The translations under genes and the position numbers were made by a program. This document shows positions 8,156 to 16,021 of a stretch of DNA of 64,000 nt, piece by piece. Positions within the stretch are counted from its first letter, which is position 1. Each line of letters starts with the position of its first letter. The notes beneath the pieces were generated by a model. The model ran no database searches and was not told the DNA's origin. It saw nothing but the letters and a program-made list of their open reading frames with translations. The stretch is from Pelomonas baiyunensis (GTDB lineage Bacteria > Pseudomonadota > Gammaproteobacteria > Burkholderiales > Burkholderiaceae_C): assembly GCF_043555935.1 (NCBI RefSeq), contig NZ_JBIGIB010000007.1, positions 62,001 to 126,000 on the forward strand, given 5' to 3'.

Positions 8156-9739
8156 TCAGTGGGCGGCTTCGGCCGAGGCCGCACCGCCCATCACTTTCTT
8201 GCTCATCCACACAATGGCCACGCAGCTGATGAGTGCGATGCCCAGGATGAGGAAGGCATCGTTGTAGGCCATCACAAAGCTCTCGCGGCGCACCACGTTG
8301 TCCAGCGCTTTGGCGGCCATGTCTTGCGCGGTGGTGAGGTCAAAGCCCTTGCTCGCGAAGTTCTGGGCCAGCGTGTCCAGGCGCGTTTGCGTGGCGGGGT
8401 CGTACATCGTCACCGCCTCGCCGATGCGGGCGCTGTGCAGGTGCTCGCGGTTGGTCAGCAGCGTGGCCAGCGTGGCAATGCCGACCGAGCCGCCCAGGTT
8501 GCGCATCATGTTGAACATGCCCGACGCGCTGGGCAGCAGGTTGGGCGGAATGCCGCTCACCGCGAAGTTCGTCAGCGTGATCATGATCAGCGGCTGACCG
8601 AGGGCGCGCACCACCTGCGCGGCAATCAGCTCCGGCCCGGCCGTGTCGGCGCTCATGTGGGTGTTCATGAAGCACGACGTGGCGAACAGGATCAGCCCCA
8701 GGCTCATCATCACCCGGTTGTCCAGCTTGGTGGAGAGCTTGGCCGCGAACGGCATGATGAACAGCTGCGGCAGGCCCATCCACATGATGACCAGACCGAT
8801 CTGCATGGGCGTGTAGTTGGCGATCTGGCCCAGATACAGCGGCAGGATGAACGCTGAACCGTAGAGGCCCATGCCCGTGGTGAACGCGATCACGCCAGCG
8901 ATCAGGAAGCTGGGCCGCCCGAGGATGTGCAGGTCGATGAAGGTGTTCTTGCGCGTGAGCCCGCGCCAGGCCCAGCCATAGATGCCGCCGATGGCCAGCA
9001 CGGCCGCCGTGATGATGAAGCGGCTCTGGAACCAGTCCTTGGCGTTGCCTTCTTCCAGCATGGCGGTGAGCGAACCCAGGCCAATGGCCATGAAGGCGAT
9101 GCCCCACCAGTCCACATCCCGCAGCAGCTTCAGGTTCATCGGCTCCTTCTCCAGGCCGATGGACACGCCCAGCATCAGCAGCACGCCGGGCACCCAGTTG
9201 ATGTAGAAGATGCTCGGCCAGCCGTACAGCTCGGTCAGGTAGCCGCCAATCGTCGGGCCCAAGGTGGGCGCGAGCGTGGCTGTCATGCCGAACAGAGCCA
9301 GGCCGATGGGGCGCTTTTTCAGCGGCAGCTTGCGCGTGACCAGGGTCATGGCCATCGGAATCATCACGCCGCCGGTGAAGCCCTGGGCCGCACGGAAGGC
9401 GATCATGGATTCCAGGCTCCAGGCCATGCCGCACAAGGTGCTGAACAGCAGGAACAGCGCCACGTTCCAGACCAGGTAGCGCCGCGTGGAAAACACCACC
9501 GACAGGAAACCCGCCAGCGGAATCACCACGATCTCGGCCACCAGGTAGGCGCTGGAGATCCAGCTGCCCTCTTCCTGCGTGGCCGACAGCGCACCCAGGA
9601 TGTCGCGCAGCGACGAGTTGGTGATGGCAATGTCCAGCACCGCCATGAAGGCGCCCAGCAGGCTGGCCAGCACGGCCAGCCAGGTGCGCCCGCTGACCCG
9701 CTCGCCCGGGGGCGGCGGGAGGTAGTTTTCGTTGCCCAT
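8156..9739 (-). CDS. emrB: DHA2-family multidrug efflux permease, EmrB/QacA type
   Basis: This 527-residue inner-membrane antiporter of the major facilitator superfamily has the usual length for 14 transmembrane helices. Family features are LDIAITNSSLRDI in the first helix, the drug-antiporter motif C-like glycine/proline run GFTGGVMIPMAMT, and TLGPTIGGYL. It follows emrA with six bases between them and is cotranscribed with it. In the Emr system the permease exchanges protons for hydrophobic drugs, uncouplers or phenolics and hands them to EmrA. The actual substrate cannot be read from the sequence; the pirin gene in the operon hints at aromatic or quinone compounds, which is inference. Confidence 0.93.
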   Translation of the reverse strand: MGNENYLPPPPGERVSGRTWLAVLASLLGAFMAVLDIAITNSSLRDILGALSATQEEGSWISSAYLVAEIVVIPLAGFLSVVFSTRRYLVWNVALFLLFSTLCGMAWSLESMIAFRAAQGFTGGVMIPMAMTLVTRKLPLKKRPIGLALFGMTATLAPTLGPTIGGYLTELYGWPSIFYINWVPGVLLMLGVSIGLEKEPMNLKLLRDVDWWGIAFMAIGLGSLTAMLEEGNAKDWFQSRFIITAAVLAIGGIYGWAWRGLTRKNTFIDLHILGRPSFLIAGVIAFTTGMGLYGSAFILPLYLGQIANYTPMQIGLVIMWMGLPQLFIMPFAAKLSTKLDNRVMMSLGLILFATSCFMNTHMSADTAGPELIAAQVVRALGQPLIMITLTNFAVSGIPPNLLPSASGMFNMMRNLGGSVGIATLATLLTNREHLHSARIGEAVTMYDPATQTRLDTLAQNFASKGFDLTTAQDMAAKALDNVVRRESFVMAYNDAFLILGIALISCVAIVWMSKKVMGGAASAEAAH

Positions 9740-9745
9740 GGCCGC

Positions 9746-10825
9746 TTACTCGGCGATCTCGACCTCGACCTGCACGGACAGTCCCGGCACGATGCGGTTC
9801 GCCGCCTCGCCCAGCGACTTCAGACTGTCGGCATCGAACACCAGCTTCACCGGCACGCGCTGCACGATCTTGGTGAAGTTGCCAGTGGCGTTGTCCGGCG
9901 GCAGCAGCGCGAAGCTGGCGCCCGAGGCCGGCGCGAAGCTGTCCACCTTGGCGAGCAAGTCCTGGCCGGGGAAGGCGTCCACCTTCACGTGCACCTTCTG
10001 GCCGACCTTCATCTTGGCCAGCTGGGTTTCCTTGAAGTTGGCGACGATCCAGGTCTCGGGCTCGACGATGGCCGCCAGCTGCTGGCCGGCCGTCACGCGC
10101 TGGCCCACTTCCACGGTGCGCTTGCCGATGCGGCCGTCGCTGGCCGCCTTCAACTCCACGTAGCCCAGCTGGTTCTGCGCGTCCTTCAACTGCGCCTGGG
10201 TGGCGGCCTTTTGGGCCTGGGCCGACAGGCGGGCGCTTTCGGCAGCCGTCACGGCTTCCTTGGCGGCGGCGGCGCTGGCCTTGCGGGCCGACAGGTCGGC
10301 GCGGGCCACGTCGCGGGCGGCCAGGGCGGCGTCCAGCTCTTGCTTGCTGGTGGCGCGCAGCTCGGCGCCGAACAGCGACTGGCTGCGCTTGGCGTCCAGC
10401 TCGGTGCGGGCCAGCACGGCTTCGGCCTGGGCCACCTGCGAACCGGTGGCGGCCGCTTGGGCCTTGGCCTGGGCGATTTGCGCAGCGCTGGTGGCAATGG
10501 CGGCGTCAGCCTGTGCGATTTGTGCCTTCAGGCGCTCGATCTGCACGGCGGCGTCGGCCGGGTCCAGGCGCAGCAGCACATCGCCGGCCTTCACCAGCGC
10601 GTTGTCTTGCATGCGCATTTCGGTCACCACGCCGGCCACGCGCGTGGCCACCGGGTGGATGCGCCCGGCCACAAAGGCGTTTTCGGTTTCCACCAGGTGC
10701 TGGCTGCGCCACCACATGCGGCCGCCCAGGCCAACGCCGCCGATCAGCAGCAAGGCGCCCACGATCAGCAGGGGCACGGGCGGGCCGCTCTTCTTGGTGG
10801 CGGCGTTGTCTTGAGGTGCGTTCAT
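9746..10825 (-). CDS. emrA: EmrA/HlyD-family membrane fusion protein
   Basis: This 359-residue periplasmic adaptor bridges EmrB and the outer-membrane factor. It has a short cytoplasmic N-terminus, one transmembrane helix (about 18-38), and a first barrel-sandwich half with ENAFVAGRIHPVATRVAG. A long alanine/glutamine-rich coiled-coil hairpin (about 90-215) precedes the second half, with DGRIGKRTVEVGQRV, and a beta-barrel domain. Its ATG lies one base after the stop of the pirin gene, with an AGGAAG-like ribosome site inside the pirin 3' end, so pirin and the pump are one transcript. Confidence 0.93.
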   Translation of the reverse strand: MNAPQDNAATKKSGPPVPLLIVGALLLIGGVGLGGRMWWRSQHLVETENAFVAGRIHPVATRVAGVVTEMRMQDNALVKAGDVLLRLDPADAAVQIERLKAQIAQADAAIATSAAQIAQAKAQAAATGSQVAQAEAVLARTELDAKRSQSLFGAELRATSKQELDAALAARDVARADLSARKASAAAAKEAVTAAESARLSAQAQKAATQAQLKDAQNQLGYVELKAASDGRIGKRTVEVGQRVTAGQQLAAIVEPETWIVANFKETQLAKMKVGQKVHVKVDAFPGQDLLAKVDSFAPASGASFALLPPDNATGNFTKIVQRVPVKLVFDADSLKSLGEAANRIVPGLSVQVEVEIAE

Positions 10826-10826
10826 G

Positions 10827-11675
10827 TCAGGCTTCCTTTGAAGGGGCTTGGGTGTGTTTGGGGTGGGGTCGGGGGCTGAGGCGGCCCATGCCGCCCGATT
10901 GAAATCGCTGCAGGGCGGCCACGATCTGGCCTTCGTCGCTCATCGCAAACGGGCCGTGGCGCACCAGGGGCTCATGCAAGGGCCGGCCGCTGAACACCGC
11001 CAGCCGCAAGGGGCTCGCGGCCAGCAGTCGTGCGCTGCCCGGGGCCGGCAGGCTCAGGGCCCGGCCCACCGACAGCGGCAGGCCGCCGGCCTCGCGCCCC
11101 TCGCCGGTGATGACGAGGGCAAAGCCCTGCTCGCCCTCGGCCAGGTCCGGCGTGTAGCTCGCGCCTGGGGCCAGGTCCACGATGCTCAGCGCCGCCGGCC
11201 ACGGCAAGGCGACGTCGGCCCGGGGGCCGAACACCTGAACCGCGCGCCAGCCGTCGCCGGAGCGGTGCGGCATCTGCTCCGCCGGCCAGCGCATCACCGT
11301 CGGCTCGCGCAGCTTTTGCTCGGCCGGCAGGTTCAGAAAAATCTGCAGGCCATGCGCTTCGAGGCCCGGCTCCAGCGGGTACTCGTCATGCATGACGCCA
11401 CGACCGGCCAGCGTCCAGTGCAGGCCGCCGGGCAAGATCTCGTGTTCACCGCCCAGCGAGTCACGGCTGACCATGCCGGTGGCAGAGTCGTCGAACAGGT
11501 AGGTGATGGCCGAGAAGCCTGCGTGCGGGTGCGGGGCGAACACCGACTCCCGCATGCGGAAGTGGTCCACCATGATGAACGGGTCCAGCAGCGCCAACGG
11601 CTCGCGCCAGCCTTCGGCCAAAAAGCCGGCGCCGATGCGGTGCGTTTGGGGTTGAAGCAGACGGGGCGTTGACAT
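10827..11675 (-). CDS. pirin family protein (cupin)
   Basis: A 282-residue bicupin, the usual size for bacterial pirins. Metal-binding residues are visible: HPHAGF in the first cupin, then GLHWT and MHDEYP. Some bacterial pirins act as quercetin dioxygenases and others modulate metabolic enzymes, so the reaction here is unknown. I prefer the ATG at 11675 to the one at 11702, because the latter lies inside the palindromic LysR operator (11701-11723). It is divergent from the LysR gene and is the first gene of the operon that continues into emrA, emrB and the outer-membrane factor. A role in detoxifying or sensing the compound the pump removes is plausible but not proven. Confidence 0.88.
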   Translation of the reverse strand: MSTPRLLQPQTHRIGAGFLAEGWREPLALLDPFIMVDHFRMRESVFAPHPHAGFSAITYLFDDSATGMVSRDSLGGEHEILPGGLHWTLAGRGVMHDEYPLEPGLEAHGLQIFLNLPAEQKLREPTVMRWPAEQMPHRSGDGWRAVQVFGPRADVALPWPAALSIVDLAPGASYTPDLAEGEQGFALVITGEGREAGGLPLSVGRALSLPAPGSARLLAASPLRLAVFSGRPLHEPLVRHGPFAMSDEGQIVAALQRFQSGGMGRLSPRPHPKHTQAPSKEA

Positions 11676-11700
11676 CGTGGCCGCGACTGTAGACAGTTCC

Positions 11701-11723
11701 ATTTGCGGTGCATAGGCGCAAAT
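11701..11723. promoter_or_regulatory. palindromic LysR-type operator between pirin and lysR
   Basis: Perfect 7-bp arms ATTTGCG and CGCAAAT with a 9-bp spacer contain the T-N11-A core expected for LysR regulators. It sits in the divergent intergenic region, 42 bases upstream of the LysR start and 26 bases upstream of the preferred pirin start, as expected for autorepression plus activation of the divergent operon. Confidence 0.7.
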
Positions 11724-11764
11724 TCCAAACGCACTGTTCCAGAAACGAAACGAGACAAAACGAG

Positions 11765-12682
11765 ATGAAAGTCGACGACCTGCTGCTGTTGGCCCAAGTG
11801 CACCGGGCGGGATCGCTGTCGGAGGCGGCCCGTCAGCTGGACCTGCCCAAGGCCACGTTGAGCCGCCGGCTGACGGCGCTGGAGACCTCGGTGGGCGCAC
11901 GGCTGTTCGTGCCCGGCGCCAGCCGCCTCACGCTGACCGAACTGGGTGAACAACTGGCCGAACGCGCCGCGCGGCACGACGACGACATTGCCGAAACCCG
12001 GCACTGGCTGGCCTCCCGCGAGGCCACGCCGCAGGGGCGGCTGCGCGTGTCGGTGCCGGCGGAGTTCGCCATGCTGGTGCTGGCCGAGAGCTTTGCGCGC
12101 TTTGTGCGCCGCTACCCCAAGGTGGAGCTGGAGTTGGACACCACACCCCGCCGCGTGGACCTCTTCAACGAGCCCTACGACGTGGCGATTCGCATGGGGC
12201 CCGTGGACGAGCCGGACCTGGTGGCGCGCCAGTTCATGGTGCTGGAGCGCGGCCTGTACGCGAGCCCCGTGTACCTGCAGGCGCGCCCCGCGCCGCAATC
12301 ACCAGCGGAGCTGGCAGCCCATGACTTCGTCGTGCTGAGCCAGGCCAAGGGCATGTACCGCACGCTGCAAAACGGCAAGCAGACGGTCGAGGTGACGCAA
12401 AAGGGGCCGCTGGAGGCCAACTCCATCGGCCTCGTGCTGTCCATGACCCGCGCGGGCGGCGGCATCGCCAGTTTCCCGTTCGGCATGGTGGCGCCGGATG
12501 TGGCGGCCGGCACCCTGGTGCCGGTGCTGCCGGACTGGAGCTACCAGCCCCTGCCAGTGCACCTGCTGACCGCCAGCCGCAGGCTCATGCCGGCCAAGAC
12601 GCGGGCCTTCATCGACCACCTGTTCGAGACCACACCCGAGTGGGCCAAGGCGGCGCTGCTGAGCCTGCCAGCCAAGGCCTGA
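11765..12682 (+). CDS. LysR-family transcriptional regulator of the pirin-efflux operon
   Basis: A 305-residue LysR regulator. The N-terminal winged helix (1-60) contains GSLSEAARQLDLPKATLSRRLTALE. The C-terminal part is a periplasmic-binding-protein-like effector domain (about 90-295) of the CrgA/AphB-like group, with the phrase YDVAIRMGPVDEPDLVAR. I chose the ATG at 11765 because homology starts there; the frame is open further upstream only through the operator. Divergent placement against pirin-emrAB-OMF and the palindrome between them make it the probable local regulator. The inducer is unknown. A stem-loop with a T-run follows the stop. Confidence 0.92.
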   Translation: MKVDDLLLLAQVHRAGSLSEAARQLDLPKATLSRRLTALETSVGARLFVPGASRLTLTELGEQLAERAARHDDDIAETRHWLASREATPQGRLRVSVPAEFAMLVLAESFARFVRRYPKVELELDTTPRRVDLFNEPYDVAIRMGPVDEPDLVARQFMVLERGLYASPVYLQARPAPQSPAELAAHDFVVLSQAKGMYRTLQNGKQTVEVTQKGPLEANSIGLVLSMTRAGGGIASFPFGMVAPDVAAGTLVPVLPDWSYQPLPVHLLTASRRLMPAKTRAFIDHLFETTPEWAKAALLSLPAKA

Positions 12683-12693
12683 CGAGGCTGCCC

Positions 12694-12715
12694 CGCCTGC
12701 CGCCAGGCGTGTTTT
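12694..12715 (+). terminator. Rho-independent terminator after lysR
   Basis: Stem CGCCTG / CAGGCG with loop CCGC, followed by TGTTTT. It lies 12 bases after the LysR stop and before the convergent ligA stop. Confidence 0.55.
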
Positions 12716-12726
12716 CGACGCTCGCT

Positions 12727-14772
12727 TTACGCGGGCTGCCCTTGCAGCAGGGCCTGCAGTCCGGCTTCGTCCAGCACCGGCACGCCCAGCGTGCGGGCTT
12801 TTTCCAGCTTGCTGCCCGCCTCTTCCCCGGCGATGACATAGCTGGTTTTCTTGGACACCGACCCGCTGACCTTGCCGCCAGCGTCTTCAATCAAGGCCTG
12901 CGCCTCGTCACGGCTGAGCGTGGGCAGCGTGCCGGTCAGCACCAGGGTCTTGCCCAGCAGCGGGCGGGGCCGGTCGTCCGCCTCGCCCGCGCTTTCCTTC
13001 GGCGTCACGCCGGCAGCCAACAGCTGCTCCACCACCTCTCGGTTGTGCGGCTGGGCGAAGAAGGTGTGGATGCTGGCCGCCACGATGGGGCCCACATCCG
13101 GCACTTCCAGCAGTTGCTCGACGCTGGCGCCCATCAACTTGTCCAGCGTGCCGAAGTGGCGGGCCAGGTCTTTGGCCGTCGTCTCGCCGACCTGCCGAAT
13201 GCCCAGCGAGAACAGGAAGCGCGCGAGCGTGGGCGTCTTGCTCTTTTCCAGCGCGTCCACGATGTTCTGCGCGCTCTTTTCGGCCATGCGGTCCAGCGCT
13301 GCGAGCTTGGCCACGCCCAGCTTGTAGAGGCCGGGCAGGCTGGTCACGATGCCGGCGTCCACCAACTGCTCCACCAGCTTGTCGCCCAGGCCCTCGATGT
13401 CCATGGCGCGGCGGCCGGCAAAGTGCAGCATCGCCTGCTTGCGCTGTGCAGGGCAGAACACGCCGCCGGTGCAGCGGTAATCCATGCCGCCACGTTCCCG
13501 CGCGGTCTCGGTGCCGCAGACCGGGCACTCGCGCGGCAGGCGGAAGTTGGGCACGTACTGCGGGCGCTCGCCGGGCACGCGGCCCACGACTTCGGGGATG
13601 ACATCCCCCGCCCGGCGCACGATGACCTTGTCACCCACGCGCACGCCCTTGCGGCGCATCTCGAACAGGTTGTGCAGCGTGGCGTTGCTGACCGTGGTGC
13701 CGCCCACGAACACCGGGTCCAGCCGCGCCACGGGCGTGAGCTTGCCGGTGCGGCCCACTTGCACGTCAATGGCCAGCAGTGTGGTCACCTGCTCCTGGGC
13801 CGGGTACTTGTGGGCCACGGCCCAACGGGGTTCGCGGGTCTTGAAGCCCAGCTGGGCTTGCAGCGCGCGGGAATTGACCTTGTAGACCACGCCGTCGATG
13901 TCGAACGGCAGCGCATCGCGCTTGGCCGCCATGGCCTGGTGGAACTGCACAAGGCCGGCGTGGCCCTGCGCCACCACGCGGTCGCTGTTCACGGGCAGGC
14001 CGAAGGCGGCCAGCGCGTCCAGCAGGCCGGCATGCGTGGCCGGAATGTCCCAGCCCTGCACCTCACCCAGGCCGTAGGCGTAGAAGCACAGCGGGCGTTG
14101 GCGCACCAGGGCCGGGTCCAACTGGCGGATGGCGCCGGCGGCGGTGTTGCGCGGGTTGACGAAGGTTTTTTCGCCCTTCTCACGCTGGCGCTCGTTGAGC
14201 TTCTCGAACTCGTCGCGCCGCATGTAGACCTCGCCGCGCACTTCCAGCACGGCAGGCGCTGCCTCCGTGCGCAAGCGCAGCGGGATCTGGCCGATGGTGC
14301 GCACGTTTTGCGTGACGTCTTCGCCCGTTTCGCCATCGCCGCGCGTGGCGGCCTGCACCAGCACGCCCTTTTCGTACCGCAGGCTCATGGCCAGGCCGTC
14401 GAACTTCAGCTCGGCGGCGTATTCCACTGGCGGGTCCAGCTCGCCCAGACCCAACTCACGCCGCACACGGCCGTCGAAGGCGATGGCGCCGCCTTCCGTC
14501 GTGTCGGTTTCGGTGGTGATGGACAGCATGGGCACCACGTGCTGCACCGGCGTGAGGCCCGGCAACACGGCGCCGATGACCCGTTGCGTGGGCGAATCGG
14601 CCGTCAGCAGCTCAGGGTGCGCGGCTTCCAGCGCCTGAAGCTCGGCGAACAGCTTGTCGTACTCGGCGTCCGGCAGTTCGGGCGCGTCGAGCACGTAGTA
14701 CAGGTGGGCGTGGTGATTCAGCTGGGCGCGCAGCGCGGCAGCGCGCTGGGCAACGTCGGCGGGTGCAGTCAT
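12727..14772 (-). CDS. ligA: NAD-dependent DNA ligase
   Basis: This 681-residue essential replication and repair ligase seals nicks using NAD. Visible parts in order: domain Ia with HHAHLYYVLDAPELPDAEYD, the adenylation domain with the nucleophile Lys123 in ELKFDGLA, and an OB fold around VGRTGKLTPVA. Then come a zinc finger with four cysteines (CPVC and CTGGVFC), helix-hairpin-helix repeats (GIRQVGETTAKDL, VPDVGPIVAAS) and a C-terminal BRCT domain beginning at LLGKTLVLTGTLP. I chose the ATG at 14772 by homology. In many Burkholderiales ligA directly follows smc-zipA; here it lies on the same strand but about 12.8 kb downstream, separated by accessory genes. Confidence 0.97.
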   Translation of the reverse strand: MTAPADVAQRAAALRAQLNHHAHLYYVLDAPELPDAEYDKLFAELQALEAAHPELLTADSPTQRVIGAVLPGLTPVQHVVPMLSITTETDTTEGGAIAFDGRVRRELGLGELDPPVEYAAELKFDGLAMSLRYEKGVLVQAATRGDGETGEDVTQNVRTIGQIPLRLRTEAAPAVLEVRGEVYMRRDEFEKLNERQREKGEKTFVNPRNTAAGAIRQLDPALVRQRPLCFYAYGLGEVQGWDIPATHAGLLDALAAFGLPVNSDRVVAQGHAGLVQFHQAMAAKRDALPFDIDGVVYKVNSRALQAQLGFKTREPRWAVAHKYPAQEQVTTLLAIDVQVGRTGKLTPVARLDPVFVGGTTVSNATLHNLFEMRRKGVRVGDKVIVRRAGDVIPEVVGRVPGERPQYVPNFRLPRECPVCGTETARERGGMDYRCTGGVFCPAQRKQAMLHFAGRRAMDIEGLGDKLVEQLVDAGIVTSLPGLYKLGVAKLAALDRMAEKSAQNIVDALEKSKTPTLARFLFSLGIRQVGETTAKDLARHFGTLDKLMGASVEQLLEVPDVGPIVAASIHTFFAQPHNREVVEQLLAAGVTPKESAGEADDRPRPLLGKTLVLTGTLPTLSRDEAQALIEDAGGKVSGSVSKKTSYVIAGEEAGSKLEKARTLGVPVLDEAGLQALLQGQPA

Positions 14773-14837
14773 GGCCGCATTGTCGCGGGGCATGGCGCCT
14801 CAAATGTGCACCCGACGCATGCCGCCGAGGGCCTGGT

Positions 14838-15959
14838 TCAGTCGGCGAACTGCTCGCGGATGTGCTGGCGGGCGGCCGCGTCGGCCAACAGCGTTTCCAC
14901 GCAGGCGGCATCCAGCAGCCCGCGGGCCACCTGGCTGTGCAACTCGGCCGCGCAGGCCGGCTCGTCCCAGGCGGCCTTGTATGGGCGCACGGACGACAGC
15001 GCGTCATACACATCGGCCACCGCCACGATGCGCGCGGGCACGGGGATGTCCGCCATCACCAGCCCGCGCGGGTAACCGCTGCCGTCGCCCCGCTCGTGGT
15101 GGCCGGACACCACCTGCCGCATGATCAAGGCCGCCCCGTCCCCGGCCAGGCCCAGGTCGCTGATGATGTGATCCACCAACTGCTCGCCGATCGCCACGTG
15201 CTGCTGCATGAGGCGCCATTCGTCGGCGTCGAGCTTGCCGGGCTTGAGCAGGATGGCGTCGGGGATGCCCACCTTGCCGATGTCGTGCAGCGGCGCGAAC
15301 AGGTGCATGTATTCCACGGTCTCGTCGCTCAGGCCGTACTGCGCCGCCACACCCCGGGCGATCAGGCGTGAGTACTTCGCCATGCGCTCCAGGTGGTGTC
15401 CGGTCTCCACATCACGGATGCGGGCGAGGCCCGTCGCAATGTCTACCGCCCCAATCAGGTGGTGCACGGCCGAAAGCCGCAGCAGGTAGAGCTGGGCAAT
15501 GATGTCGGCGAACTGGTCAAGCACCAGCGTCACCTCAGGCGAGAACGCAGCCCGCTCGGTGGAGTCGAAAAACAGGAAGGCCGACAGCTCCTCCCCGCGA
15601 AAGATCGGCAGCGTGTAGCTGCTGCGGTAGTGCTGGGCTTTGAGCCAACCGGTGTGCTCGCTGGCCACCGGGAAGGTGGCGTCGATGTCGTCCACCACCC
15701 GGGCACTGCGACTGAGGCGCAGTTGTTGAAGCGCGGGCACGCTGGCCAGCGTGGCCTCGTAGCGCACGAGCGTGGGGCCGCCGTGGTTGCTGCTGGCAAA
15801 GGTCTTCAGCAGGTCGGTTTCGGGGTCGTACAGCGCCAGCGCGATGCGGCCCAGGAAGGGGTAACGCGCCAGCAAGATGCTGTGCAGGCTCTGGATGCGT
15901 TGCCCCAGGCCCGATTTCTCGATCTCCGCACGGTTCAGAACATGTTCCGACAGACGCAT
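14838..15959 (-). CDS. GAF plus HD-GYP domain cyclic-di-GMP phosphodiesterase
   Basis: A 373-residue protein. The start at 15959 begins a coherent domain; upstream the frame merely runs through the TonB receptor gene in the wrong phase. Residues about 25-165 resemble a GAF-type sensor. Residues about 185-360 form an HD-GYP domain with HLERMAKYSR, the HD pair in PLHDIGKVGIPD, HHERGDGSGYP and the late VADVYDALSSVRPYK. All metal-ligand motifs and GYP are intact, so hydrolysis of cyclic-di-GMP is expected in the cytoplasm. There are no transmembrane segments. It lies 62 bases downstream of the TonB receptor gene and could be cotranscribed with it. Confidence 0.9.
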   Translation of the reverse strand: MRLSEHVLNRAEIEKSGLGQRIQSLHSILLARYPFLGRIALALYDPETDLLKTFASSNHGGPTLVRYEATLASVPALQQLRLSRSARVVDDIDATFPVASEHTGWLKAQHYRSSYTLPIFRGEELSAFLFFDSTERAAFSPEVTLVLDQFADIIAQLYLLRLSAVHHLIGAVDIATGLARIRDVETGHHLERMAKYSRLIARGVAAQYGLSDETVEYMHLFAPLHDIGKVGIPDAILLKPGKLDADEWRLMQQHVAIGEQLVDHIISDLGLAGDGAALIMRQVVSGHHERGDGSGYPRGLVMADIPVPARIVAVADVYDALSSVRPYKAAWDEPACAAELHSQVARGLLDAACVETLLADAAARQHIREQFAD

Positions 15960-16021
15960 GGCTGGCTTGCAGTCGATGACTTCAGGGCCATGGTAGTCGC
16001 AGCAGCGTGGTTTTCGGGCCC

